A stretch of DNA of 64,000 nucleotides from Semisulcospira habei (taxonomy: Eukaryota > Mollusca > Gastropoda > Semisulcospiridae), in assembly GCA_036245525.1 (NCBI GenBank), contig BTPG01000005.1, forward strand, positions 183,450,691 to 183,514,690, in the 5' to 3' direction. The notes under the pieces were generated by a model. That model was not told where the DNA came from. It did no database searches and saw nothing but the letters and a program-made list of their open reading frames with translations. Below are positions 10,968 to 21,321 of the stretch, piece by piece; position 1 is the stretch's first letter; the number at the start of each line of letters is the position of its first letter. The translations under genes and the position numbers were made by a program.

Positions 10968-11679
10968 TTATTTAACTTCCAACACAACACTAAAATCATG
11001 CATAAGAACTGGTTTGTCATCCTGATTAGTTACAGATATACTCAGTGACTCAAAGAAACTAGAACCTAATTTTTTAAACTGAGAATTAGGAAATCTAGCA
11101 ACCACACTTTCACAATATGGGGCAGTTCCAGTCGGCAAGCATCTTAACAAAGTTGAAGGCTTTCCATTGTGTACATTTTCAGTAGTGTTCAGTTCTTTCA
11201 AATGAACATTTAGCACTGTGTGTACTGACAAATGAACAGGATATCTGCCAGTTATTCTTGGTTTTTTTGGTGATAGTAGACTACCAACTGATTGTGACCA
11301 ATCTTCATCTGGATGTGTTATTTTTTTACCTAAAAATCCAAGTAATAATAAAAGACTAATTGATAAAGAAAACTGACCACTTTTCGGAAATTCAATTGTA
11401 ACAAGTAAATTAGCTGGGTTTAAAGTTGCTTTAATTTTAAATTCATTTTGAAGCCATTCAGCTAAAGTACAAAAGTCATAATACCCAGCTCGTAAAGTAT
11501 CACCCTTCTCAATACCATCAAGAGTTTACAGAATAATTTTCATCATCCGTTACATTAAACCACTTTACTGTATAAAACATTTCATGGATAGCCACAGCCT
11601 TGTTACCATCACGATTATCGATTCCATTAGTTAGCCACACTGGTTTGCTCGTGTCAAGATTTGTTAAGGTTATAAACAT
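10968..11679 (-). pseudogene. Candidate minor capsid/structural protein, one frame break
   Basis: Two minus-strand pieces belong together. The N-terminal piece starts at 11679 (MFITLTNLDTSKP, with AATAAAA right before ATG) and ends in a stop at 11518; the rest stays open in the next frame down to 10968. The frames differ by one extra base in or near an AAACTC stretch at about 11518-11530. The C-terminal part (PTGTAPYCESVVARFPN ... ISVTNQDDKPV) ends in beta-strand-like sequence. Length about 235 aa fits the single-jelly-roll penton-type protein expected of Polintons, but I cannot confirm that fold. It is divergent from the plus-strand gene at 11706 across 26 bp. Confidence 0.6.
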
Positions 11680-11705
11680 TTTTATTATCACATAAAAAAA
11701 GCACA
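11680..11705. promoter_or_regulatory. Divergent AT-rich spacer between two Maverick genes
   Basis: Only 26 bp (TTTTATTATCACATAAAAAAAGCACA when read forward in parts) separate two divergent start codons. Any promoter must lie in this A/T-rich spacer or inside the coding ends. Confidence 0.4.
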
Positions 11706-12167
11706 ATGGAATTTAAATCACCAACAATTGCCATTGTAAACGCGTTTCAATTTAACGTGGATGCCAAGTATAATGTTGCACCAACTTATGACCAGAAAAT
11801 AATTCAACTAAATCAGCTTGATATAGCTTTGTCTGAAGGAGATTTATTTCAAGTGAAAGTGCCAAATCCTTATGAGCATTACCTAAACCCTCCAATTACA
11901 GATGACTCAACTGCAAGAAAGTGGTCTTCAAGCCCACTACAGATGTTTCAAAACCAACTTAACTTTGCTATACTATGCTCAACTACAGGCTGTGGCGTTT
12001 CTTTTACAGACCATTTGAATCACCCAAACAAACTGATTAAGTCTGTCTATCGTTTTCATGTTTATTACCAGCTTAGAAGAATACTGTCAGAACTGCATAC
12101 ACCATTACCCACTGAATCCAGTTTCAACAGGTTTAACAATCCCATGGATTTGAAAGCATTTGAACGG

Positions 12168-12550
12168 TTTGATTGTACATTGCTTAACGTCCCGACAGCA
12201 ACAAGGCTTTCTCAGGACGTGCCTGCACTGCTTGTGAAAAAAAATAAATAAACAGAACATTGAATGTATGTCGCCATCTGGTCAAATACGTTAAATAAAC
12301 CTAACACATGGGGCCTAAATAAAGCTAAGACCATTTAGCAACACACATCCAATATCAAGAGCTACAGGCAGTGCAGACAGTAGGGAGAGTTTTAAAAAGG
12401 CAAATACAGGTGAATGGACAAAGGGTAGACAGAAACACATGCCCCAGAATAGAGAGAAAAACCCACCCTGTGGGGCTGACCAGGGTGACCCTGGGAACTA
12501 AAAAATACCTAACCCCACCCAGGTCCCCCAGGGCAGACCCAGGTGGGGGT
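12168..12550 (-). mobile_element. SINE-like insertion 1 (in the 11706 gene)
   Basis: About 383 bp, flanked by GCATTTGAACGG at 12156-12167 and 12551-12562. On its own sense strand (minus) it starts CCCCCACCTGGGTCTGCCC and ends GGGACGTTAAGCAATGTACA followed by CAAT units, the simple tail typical of LINE-mobilised SINEs. No clear tRNA-like A/B boxes were found, so its head is unclassified. Confidence 0.85.
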
Positions 12551-13320
12551 GCATTTGAACGGATCTGTAATGAATTTAACATCAGTACAAAGTATGACTT
12601 TACACAAAAACTTGATGATCACAAAGGCATGGGAACATTGTATTATGCTATGAGTCACAGACAATACCCTCAAGATTACTGGCCTCCCTACTCTTCATTC
12701 TCATCAAAATCTGAAGTGTGGTTAGGCTCAATAGAACAGAAACAGTCTAATGCCTGGACCACATTTATTTTAGATAAATCTGACGGGTTTACTCAAGCAG
12801 GAGTCGAGCGCGTAAATGAGTCAATCAGAACATATGTCTGGTGTTTACTAGGAGCACAATCACTAACAAAATCGAATATTTTAAACGGGAGTGGTAAATT
12901 TGAAGCACAAAAACAGTTTCTTGCTAATCTAGAAGATTCAATCAACTCAACAGTCGATCTACCATCAAGCATACAACGTTACCAAGACGTTCTCAGATAT
13001 GCTAGATCAAAAGTTGACTTTGTAGTTGGCATTGGGTTATACATGCTACCATCTGACCTTCAATTACAAATGGGTACAATAACAAATTATAATAATGAAA
13101 TCATTGTCGCTGGTCGTGATCAGAAATTAGGACTCAACCAATCAGTAAACACACATTTACAGTCAATAATAATGCCAGCACCAGTAACATCACCACCCGT
13201 ACAGGCAGCCCTGGTAACACCAGTAATGTCAATAACAGCCCCAGCCCCGGCACCCACACCTGTACTGGCACCATCACCATCACCAGCACCAGCACCGTCA
13301 TCAAACACACATGAGTCAGA

Positions 13321-13369
13321 TTGATTGATTGATTGTACATTGCTTAACGTCCCGACAGCAACAAGGCTT
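13321..13369 (-). mobile_element. 5'-truncated fragment of the same SINE-like family
   Basis: Contains (GATT)n followed by GTACATTGCTTAACGTCCCG and ACAGCAACAAGGCTT, the 3' end of the family only. It introduces the stop codon that removes the membrane helix of the 11706 gene. I saw no clear target duplication, so gene conversion or micro-insertion is also possible. Confidence 0.7.
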
Positions 13370-13408
13370 TACACTGCATTGGTAATAGGTCTCACTGGAT
13401 TAGGGGTA

Positions 13409-14611
13409 TTACTTCTTTATCTGTTTCATTAAATAACCCACCATCAACCCTCCTACTGTAACCAAAAAGACCAACACATGCTCTGCCATAAACCCCACTG
13501 CCTTCGCTGCAGTACTAATCAACCAACTGACAACAGTGCCTATAATGCCAGGCAAAGCATCCACTGCTTTCAGAGCCAATTTCTTAAGCAAGTCTGATAT
13601 GTGAGACAGTTGTTTCTTTACCCACGACTGTAAGTCTTTTGGATCTGTGGGGACTGGGGTTGGTGGTGCTGGAGGTGGAGAACCACCCCCGGAGACAGCC
13701 AACACAACTGTACTGATAATAAACCCCAGAGCTGTAATTAAACTGGCAATTGTGATACCCTGTTCTCTGAAAAGTGTTTTAAGTCTCTCAGCCAGAGTAG
13801 TGTCTTCGTGAAGTATTTTCTGAATAGTTTCTCTAATTCTGTTAACTTGGGTTTTAAGTTTTTGTCTCCCAATACTAATCGCTTCTAACCTTCCTGATCT
13901 TTCTATCTGCAAATCATTTAATCTGTGTTGAATTCTTTCTTTCATTTCTGTGTCTGCGGTAGCCAGTTTCTCTTTTTCACGTTCTATGTGTTTATCAAGC
14001 TCTCCTAGTTTGGCTAAATTATTTACCATCTCACCTCTTATTGTCTGCAGTGATTTATCCAAACCCATAATCTCCCTCATTGACAAAGGTGGATCATCTA
14101 TTGTTTTCATAACATCATTTATTTGTCCTTCAGTAAATGAAGTTTCTTGTATCACTGTGTTTGCTATTTCTGGTAGGCTTGTTATTGGTGCCATTTCAAT
14201 CTCTTGCCCCGTTGGCAACTTTGTTTGCGTGTCGTGAAGCACACTAACAAGTCTTGGGGGAACAGGAGACCCTCCAATACCAAGGTATCTTGCCAACCCA
14301 GAGTTACCACCGACTTCACCTTTAACTGTACTTAAAGCTCTAAACTTAGAAGGATTATTTTTATGTGTTAGATTTATTTTCCCTCTGTCTGTATTTACAA
14401 ATAAGTGTCCTTTATCATATTCAAACTGATTAGGATCTATTACATCTGGGTGGACACCAACACTGTCATAAAATGAGTTTACTTTGTCTTTTAATAGTTC
14501 GTGATACATACTAGAACTAGTTACCATTCCAGTCATATCTGTTACACCAGTATCATAGTCATTCATGTCATCCATTTCAAAATCTTCATGATTAAATCCT
14601 CCCGCTGCCAT
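13409..14611 (-). CDS. Maverick coiled-coil membrane-associated protein (400 aa)
   Basis: Intact frame. The N-terminus is acidic (HEDFEMDDMNDYD), followed by a soluble region, a strongly charged helical coiled coil at about residues 196-285 (ELDKHIEREKEKLATADTEM), a hydrophobic helix with GITIASLITALGFIISTVV at about 290-312, a Gly/Pro hinge (SGGGSPPPAPPTPVP), and a C-terminal amphipathic and hydrophobic tail ending in a second membrane segment. This order is familiar, by memory, from Maverick loci of corals and molluscs. The tail's helices suggest a membrane-active or capsid-interior role like adenoviral cement proteins, which is inference. Its 3' end overlaps the end of the convergent 11706 gene by about 24 bp, and its start lies 40 bp from the capsid gene start in divergent orientation. 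Confidence 0.8.
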   Translation of the reverse strand: MAAGGFNHEDFEMDDMNDYDTGVTDMTGMVTSSSMYHELLKDKVNSFYDSVGVHPDVIDPNQFEYDKGHLFVNTDRGKINLTHKNNPSKFRALSTVKGEVGGNSGLARYLGIGGSPVPPRLVSVLHDTQTKLPTGQEIEMAPITSLPEIANTVIQETSFTEGQINDVMKTIDDPPLSMREIMGLDKSLQTIRGEMVNNLAKLGELDKHIEREKEKLATADTEMKERIQHRLNDLQIERSGRLEAISIGRQKLKTQVNRIRETIQKILHEDTTLAERLKTLFREQGITIASLITALGFIISTVVLAVSGGGSPPPAPPTPVPTDPKDLQSWVKKQLSHISDLLKKLALKAVDALPGIIGTVVSWLISTAAKAVGFMAEHVLVFLVTVGGLMVGYLMKQIKK

Positions 14612-14651
14612 TGTTTTATTAATTTATTATTTTTTATTGTGCATAATAAAA
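14612..14651. promoter_or_regulatory. Divergent promoter spacer of capsid gene and coiled-coil gene
   Basis: A 40-bp, almost pure A/T spacer (contains TTATTAATTTATTATTTTTT and ends CATAATAAAA against the capsid ATG). It must hold the start signals of two structural genes. Confidence 0.5.
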
Positions 14652-16343
14652 ATGACACAGTCTTACGGATCAAAGTTAGACCCATACAGAAAACTACGTG
14701 AGCCCCTGGGTGTTAAGGGCATTCGACAAACAATAGTCATCACAAACAATCCAAGTACCATAGACCAGAACCAAACACTTACAGTCAAGTTTCCAAACCT
14801 AGGTCCCAGTGACGTTATTGTTCCTGGCACTGCACGCCTAGCATTTAATATTGAACTTTCATCAGACGCAGACGTGAACAGAACACTAGTTAACAATCTT
14901 GGCAGAGTAATTGTTAGAACTATTAAAGTAAAACTTGAAGGACAGGAAGTGTTTAGTCTTGATGACTCAGATGTATTCTACTGTTACAAAGACCTTTGGC
15001 TAACAAGAGAAGAACGAGAAGACCGTATTTACCAAGGCATACAGCCAGATAATGTTGGTAAACTTCGAATCGACGCCGGAGATAAAGTAACTAATACAGC
15101 CATGGATGTTATAATGGCCGAAACATATGGATCCAGATTCTACATTCCACTTGAGTTTGAAATCCTAACAGCTCATCTGCCTTATTATCAAGGAGCACTG
15201 AATGACCGTCTCAGTTTTGAACTAACCTTCAATGACTACTCCAAAGTTATTAAATCATCTGATCTTAGTGCAACATATAAGATCTCTAACATTTCCTTGG
15301 AATATGAAATTGTCACACACACTGAACTAGCCAGACTCATACAAAATCAGTATCAGTCAAGACTACCAATTTATTATGACAGGGTGATTAGACATAGTTT
15401 AATACCCAAAGACAAAAGCGACCCAATGTGGAACATAAACTTAAACACGCCTGCTAGGTCACTGAAAGGTATTTTTATGTTGTTTATTGAACCAGCGGCT
15501 CCATACAAACGGGATTCAGAAAAATTCTACAATCCTAAGATTACACATTTGTCCTGTACAATCGAAGGCCGTCCTAATCAAGTGTACGCATCTGGAATGT
15601 TACCATACCAGCACTACGATGAGATCACAAAGTATTTTGCAGGAGGAAGGATTAGAGATAAACCAGCAAACATTGCGTGCAAAGATCTACATCTGTATGA
15701 CGTTAGGATTGATTGATTGATTGTACATTGCTTAACGTCCCGACAGCAACAAGGCTTTCTCAGGACGTGCCTGCACTGCTTGTGAAAAAAAACAACCAAC
15801 TAAACAGAACATTGAATGTATGTCGCCAGCCGGTCAAACACATTAAATAAACCTAACACATGGGGCCTAAATAAAGCTAAGACCATTTAGCAACACACAT
15901 CCAATATCAAGAGCTACAGGCAGTGCAGACAGTAGGGAGAGTTTAAAAAAGGCAAATACAGGTGAATGGACCTCGGGTAGACAGAAACACATGCCCCAGA
16001 ATAGAGAGAAAACCCCACCCTGTGGGGCTGACCAGGGTGACCCTGGGAACTAAAAAATACCTAACCCCACCCAAGTCCCCCAGGGCAGACCCGGGTGGGG
16101 TTGTATGACGTTAGGATTGGTCAATACCTGACAAACAAGTATGCACTGTGGTTAGACCTGCGTAGTACAGATGATGACTATCTTCATGGGTCAGGACGAA
16201 CTGTTGAGAATGGTAGTGATGGGATTACAATTCAGATACAAAAGAAGGTTGAAACTGCTGCAGCCATAAATATATATTTGTACCTGATTTATGACGCACA
16301 ACTCAATATACAAGACAGTAGACTAAGTGGACACATATATTAA
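14652..16343 (+). pseudogene. Major capsid protein (double jelly-roll type), split by SINE-like insertion
   Basis: Resembles the F54H12.2-like family of invertebrates, which corresponds to the Polinton major capsid (hexon) protein. I start at ATG 14652 (MTQSYGSKLDPYRK), preceded by CATAATAAAA, not at the upstream frame opening. Codons run to a stop at 15716 that lies in the SINE-like insertion 15711-16101; the same frame resumes at about 16102 and ends at 16343. Insertion plus one target duplication is 408 bp, a multiple of three. Total capsid coding is about 427 codons. Visible features are VIVPGTARLAFNIEL near the N-terminus and IYYDRVIRHSLIPK in the second half. It would form the capsomers of an icosahedral particle packaged by the ATPase immediately downstream. 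Confidence 0.85.
15711..16101 (-). mobile_element. SINE-like insertion 2 (in the major capsid gene)
   Basis: About 391 bp; flanked by TGTATGACGTTAGGATT at 15694-15710 and 16102-16118 (17 bp, possibly 18). Near-identical to copies 1 and 3 and in the same orientation, with a slightly longer GATT run at the tail. Confidence 0.9.
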
Positions 16344-16362
16344 AATTATATTGTGTATTAAA

Positions 16363-16974
16363 ATGAACCGGAGCTTGATGACCCTTGACCCACACTGTGG
16401 ATTGTTTGTTGGTGCCACAGGGTGTGGGAAAACTGAATTTGTACTTAACCTCTTACAAACAAGATACATCCATCATTTTGAAAAGATAGTAATATTTTGT
16501 CCTACTGTCAAACACAACAAAGCTTATCAAAACCGTTCATTCATTTGGACTGACAGCAACATTTACTTAGTTGACCCTGAGAAAAAACTGAACGACTACC
16601 TGCAGTATTTTTACAAGCAATTTGAAGGACAGCCAACCCTGTTTATTGTTGATGACTGCTCTGCAGATAAAGATATTGTTAAGAAGAGAAACACACTGGC
16701 AGAACTGGCCTTCAGTGGCAGGCATGCAAATATAAGTGTATGGATTCTCACTCAGAAATATAATGCTGTACTGAAAGATTTTCGTTAGCAGTTAAAGTTT
16801 ATCTGTTTGTTTTACTGTAAGGATCGTGACAGCTTTGAAGACTGTCTCAGAGAGAATGATGTCATCCCAAATAAGCATGAACGTGATGATGTAAAAAATA
16901 AACTGAAATCAACTAAGCATCTAAAGCTCATTTTAAAGACAGATCAACCTACAGGGTATGGGTTAGTGAATTAA
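16363..16974 (+). pseudogene. FtsK/HerA-type DNA-packaging ATPase with one internal stop
   Basis: ATG at 16363 follows GTATTAAA. Walker A GATGCGKT lies at 16411-16434 and Walker B LFIVDDC at about 16639-16659, followed by a sensor-like WILTQKYN. This is the A32/FtsK-like ATPase that pumps DNA into capsids in Polintons. A TAG at 16786-16788 stops it after 141 codons, but the same frame continues without another stop for 62 codons through a conserved-looking tail (CKDRDSFEDCLREND ... LKTDQPTGYG) to TAA at 16972-16974. The ORF therefore carries a single nonsense mutation. It starts 20 bp after the capsid gene and ends 27 bp before the next gene. Confidence 0.88.
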
Positions 16975-17000
16975 TTTATCTTTTGGGTTTGTCTATAAAA

Positions 17001-17396
17001 ATGACGGACAGACAAGAGGATCAAAATTGGCCTATTGGTAAATTCATAGATATTACATCGAGTTTCAGGGGTTTTATGCATATTAGTGACTTAAAAACAC
17101 AAGTTAGACACCCTTTTTCAACACTTCCAACACCAATGAAAATATATATGACATATAGTTTTTATCTTGGATATTCTAATACTTTTCCATGTTATAATAA
17201 TAGGACAAAAGATTGTTTAGTTTATGATGCTAAATCTGACTGGTTTAAGATTATGTGTTTATTCATATACAATCAAATAAAAAAAGAAAATAAAAATGTT
17301 AAATTTATTACTGTCAATAAAACGATATTACACATGCAAAAGCTTGAACATGATACCACAAAAGACATATCAATGAAGTGGCTTATTAGTTGGTGA
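17001..17396 (+). CDS. Orphan Maverick protein (131 aa)
   Basis: ATG 17001 is chosen because it is preceded by TCTATAAAA, the shared leader; the frame opens six codons earlier. Intact. No motif, signal peptide or membrane helix is recognised. There are three cysteines and a Lys/Asn-rich C-terminal half (IYNQIKKENKNVKFITVN). It occupies the position between ATPase and polymerase, where some Polintons carry their cysteine protease, but I see no His-Asp-Gln-Cys arrangement that would support that. Codon usage is more AT-rich than the neighbours. Confidence 0.55.
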   Translation: MTDRQEDQNWPIGKFIDITSSFRGFMHISDLKTQVRHPFSTLPTPMKIYMTYSFYLGYSNTFPCYNNRTKDCLVYDAKSDWFKIMCLFIYNQIKKENKNVKFITVNKTILHMQKLEHDTTKDISMKWLISW

Positions 17397-17488
17397 TTAA
17401 TTTTGTCTATTATATAGATTTTAGTCAATAAAGTGCCATTTTCATTATATAATTTTCTATTTATTTTTTTGTCGGACAAATAAAAAAG

Positions 17489-20400
17489 ATGGACAACCAT
17501 CAAAGATTAAGAAACGTGTTTCACACAACTGACTTACCTATATCTAATATTTACGATGTCTATGAATCAATAGAAAGATCTTTTTTAGTCATACAAAATA
17601 ACCTTCTTTCTGATAGTGTAAAGATTCAGATTGTTGCAAAAATAGAATTTGCCAGAGATGTTGGTGAAGTTATTGTAACGTATATCTCGACAAGGCAGCA
17701 CACAGTTAATTCGAGAAGAGAACTAGAGAAAGTGTTTAGAGAAAGATTGTTACCAGACTTCCATGAAGCAATTGACAGAGCAGAAATGCAAGGGTCTGGC
17801 TGGCATGAAGGCCTTGTACATGAACTACAACTGAAGCAGTCAAGATATCATCCTATACTAGGTAAATCATGGATACCACTTCCAACTGAGGTTGCAAACA
17901 AAAAGGCTGTAGTCAATATTCAAAACAATGACAACTATTGTTTCATGTGGTGTGTGCTTGCTAAACTACACTTTGTAAAAACAAGACCTGATCGTGTATC
18001 TAACTATACCAAATTTGTAAACGAACTCAACTTCAGTGGCATTGAGTTCCCTGTTAAAATAGAGGACATAGACTTGTTTGAAAAACTAAATCCTGGTATA
18101 TCTGTGAATGTTTTGATTGTACATTGCTTAACGTCCCGACAGCAACAAGGCTTTCTCAGGACGTGCCTGCACTGCTTGTGAAAAAAAACAAAAACAGAAC
18201 ATTGAATGTATGTTGCCAGCCGGTCAAATACGTTAAATAAACCTAACACATGGGGCTAAATAAAGCTAAGACCATTTAGCAACACACATCCAATATCAAG
18301 AGCTACAGGCAGTGCAGACAGTAGGGAGAGTTTTAAAAAGGCAAATACAGGTGAATGGACCTCGGGTAGACAGAAACACATGCCCCAGAATAGAGAGAAA
18401 AACCCACCCTGTGGGGCTGACCAGGGTGACCCTGGGAACTAAAAAATACCTAACCCCACCCAAGTCCCCCAGGGCAGACCCGGGTGGGGTATATCTGTGA
18501 ATGTGTTTGTGTGGGAAAATGAATCTGAGAATAAGTTACAGCCAATTAGAGTATCTCCAATTGCCCCAACCTATGGGCAGCCAGAAGATAAACATGTTGA
18601 CATGTTGCTAATAAGATCTGGTGATAACTTTCACTACACAATTATCATGTCAAGACTAATTCATCATACAACAAAACATGACGGTAAACAGGAATTTTGT
18701 AAAAAATGTTTACAGAGGTTTTCCTCTATTAAAGTAGCACACAAACATGTGCAGCACTGCAGGTCGGCTGATGACATTCAAACAATACTGAGGTATCCAG
18801 ATCCTGGTAGTCAAGTGTATTTTAAGAACTATGGGAATCAGCAAAAGCTGCCGTTTGTAGTGTATGCAGATTTTGAATCACTCGTTGTTCCATATGAGGG
18901 TCCTGTTCCAGAGTCATTACCAAAGACTATAAAATTGAGTGACCAAGTGGTGTGTTCTTTTGGATACATTCTTGTTAGGTCAGACGGTCTTCATTCAGAA
19001 CCTGTTATCTATAGGGGTGAAAATGCAGCATGCCTGTTTTTAACAGAAATGAGACAACTGTATAGTCAGGTAGTACAGTATCTCACAACATGTCAGATGC
19101 CTTTGGTGATGACAGAAGAAGACAAACTAAAATTTGATACAGCAGAGACGTGTTGGATTTGTGAGCAACCTCTCCAGGGTGATAAAGTTCGTGACCATGA
19201 TCACATAACTGGACGTTACAGAGGTGCTGCACATAACAATTGTAACTTGTTATTAAAAACAGATCCTAAGACATATAAGTTACCAATCTTTTTCCACAAT
19301 CTCAAAGGGTATGATTCACACATTATCATGCAGGCTGTAGATGAGTCTTACAAAAAAAATTAGTTGCATTGCCCAGACAACTGAGAAGTACTTGACTTTT
19401 AGATTGGACAACAAATTAGCATTTTATGACTCCATGCAACATTTATCTTTAGGGTGGGCTAGTCTGGCAGAAGGACTGACTGAGTATCCAATAATGAGTA
19501 AATATTTTGAACCAGACTTGATTAAGAAAGGTGTTTATCCGTACGAGTACATTGATCACTGGGTTGTGTTTGAGGAAACAAGACTGCCACCAAAAGATAA
19601 ATTTTATTCCACACTAACTGGTAAAGGTATTTCTGACTCTGAATATCAACACGCACTTGATGCGTGGGATAAGTTAGGATGTCAGACAATTGGTGATTAC
19701 CACGATCAGTACTTGAAAGCTGATGTTTGCTTGCTAGCAGATGTATTTGAAAGTTATCGTGAAAAGGGTTTGTTGCACTACAGTCTTGACCCTGCTTGCT
19801 ACATAACTAGTCCTGGCATGACATGGGATGCATTTTTGAAATCCAGTAAGATATTTATAGACCTGTTGTATGATCGTACGATGGGTGAAATGGTGGAACG
19901 TGGATTGAGAGGTGGTATTAGTCTAGCAGCAAACAATTATGCCAAGGCAAATAATAAATATCTTGACGACTTTGACCCCTCAATGTCAAGGTCATTTATT
20001 ACGTACTTGGATGCTAATAATTTGTATGGATTTGCAATGTGTGAATTGTTGCCATTAAAAAACTTTTGTTTGTATGATTTGTCACAGTATGGCATAAAAA
20101 AATTAACAAAATATATTATGGATCGAGGTCAAAATGATGAAAAGGGTTGGATCTTTGAAGTAGACTTGGAGTATCCACACCATTTACATGATTACCATAA
20201 TGATTATCCATTAGCAGTTGAGAAACTGAGTTTGACTGGGAAAAAAGAAGACACCAAACTTGTACCAAATTTGAATGACAAATTCAATTACGTTTGCCAC
20301 TATCGATTGCTGCAGTTTTACATCAGGCATGGGTTAGTACTAAAAAAAGTTCACAGAGGCATTCAATTTGATCAGAGTGCTTTCATGAAAGATTACATAA

Positions 20401-21321
20401 TGAAGAACACAACCCTTCGTGCGAGAGAAGGTAACACTGCATTTGACAAAGACTTCTTTAAGCTTATGAACAATGCCTGTTTTGGCAAGACAATGGAAAA
20501 TCCTCATCACCGCAAAGATGTGAGACTGGTCACAACTGAATCGGGTGCAATTAAACTTACAAGTAAGCCACAGTACACAGGGTATAAAGAGTTTCATTCA
20601 TCATTGTATGCTGTGTCACTCAAAAAAAAGATTGTTAAACTGGACAAGCCAGTATTCATTGGTATGGCAATACTTGAGTTGTCAAAACTGTTGATGCTTG
20701 AATTTTATTATGATTACTTCAAACCGAAGTATCCTGACTGTCGTCTGCTATACACTGACACTGACTCTATGATCATTGATGTGCCTACTGAAGACTTTTA
20801 TGAAGACATGAAAACAGAGTTACACATGTATGACACGTCTGACTACCCTAAAGACCATCCACTGTTTAGCACACAAAACAAGAAAGTGCCTGGTAAGTTT
20901 AAGGATGAACTAAATGGTGTGCCAATAGTTGAGTACGTTGGACTGAGGTCAAAAATGTATTCAATACTGCACCAAAAAGGCAGTCAGTCGAAAGCCAAAG
21001 GAATAAAAAAAAACAGCAATAAAAAATAAAGACATACGTCATGAACATTACAAGCAAGTGTTAGATGGTGCATTAATGCCTGATTATCCAAACAAGACAC
21101 TAAGATCAAACAAACATAATATTGAAATGATTCAAACATATAAAAAGTCTCTAGCAGTTGGGGATACAAAAAGAGTGTTTCACACTAAGGAAAAAGCTTA
21201 TGCACCAGGTCATTACAGGCTCAAGTTATCTGAAGAAATAGCTGATAATCTGCTTGATAAACTAATTGATGAATTGAAATTGTTAAAAATGAGTAACGGT
21301 GTCTGGGGGAATAATCTGTAA
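17489..21321 (+). pseudogene. polB: Protein-primed family-B DNA polymerase with embedded EndoVII-like domain, broken by SINE and two frameshifts
   Basis: This is the Polinton replicase. After the N-terminal domain (NDNYCFMWCVLAKLH) come exonuclease motif I YADFES (about 18862-18880), an endonuclease VII-like zinc domain CWICEQP...HDHITGRYRG..HNNC (about 19150-19245), Exo II FFHNLKGYDSH, Exo III YLKADVCLLADVFE (about 19709-19755), polymerase motif A YLDANNLYG (about 20004), motif B NNACFGKTMEN (about 20468), motif C YTDTDSM (20751-20771) and a KMY block (SKMYSI). Catalytic residues are present. Breaks: SINE-like insertion 18112-18489, with frame preserved by its 393-bp net addition; one extra base at an 8-A run (19352-19359); one extra base at a 9-A run (21005-21013). 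Coding length without the insertion is about 1,146 codons, normal for animal Polintons. The 3' end overlaps the integrase tail by 39 bp. Confidence 0.93.
18112..18489 (-). mobile_element. SINE-like insertion 3 (in the polymerase gene)
   Basis: About 378 bp; flanked by TATATCTGTGAATGT at 18097-18111 and 18490-18504 (15 bp, up to 17 if GG is counted). Same orientation and very high identity to copies 1 and 2; it shares the CTCGGG variant with copy 2, where copy 1 has CAAAGG. Confidence 0.9.

Larger units (their letters stand above)
11706..13432 (+). pseudogene. Maverick Pro-rich, C-terminally anchored structural-type protein, split by SINE insertions
   Basis: The N-terminal 154 codons run from ATG 11706 to the first SINE-like insertion (12168-12550); the same frame resumes after it, as the insertion plus one 12-bp target duplication is 395 bp and the downstream frame is shifted by exactly that amount. 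The globular region is followed by a linker of repeated Pro-Ala (about 13170-13300, PAPAPTPVLAPSPSPAPAPS). A stop appears at 13322-13324, inside a 48-bp fragment of the same SINE tail; beyond it the same frame encodes a membrane helix (LVIGLTGLGVLLLYLF) to a stop at 13430-13432. So the protein was once anchored at its C-terminus. Family recurs in invertebrate Mavericks; role unknown, probably virion membrane or capsid. Confidence 0.7.

Noticed and set aside
12371..12550. N-terminal extension of the downstream frame through the first SINE-like copy as a real exon
   Set aside because: The sequence is identical to insertions in two other genes and lies between a target duplication, so it is element sequence.
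16786..16788. Stop-codon readthrough in the packaging ATPase
   Set aside because: No supporting structure or sibling evidence; the element is otherwise decayed, so a nonsense mutation is the plain reading.
17001..17396. Adenain-like protease
   Set aside because: Position fits but no catalytic His-Asp/Glu-Gln-Cys order is visible.
19345..21015. Programmed ribosomal frameshifting at the A-runs of the polymerase gene
   Set aside because: The needed shift is +1 relative to reading, whereas A-run slippage signals normally give -1; the integrase and the 10968 gene show similar breaks, so error or mutation is simpler.
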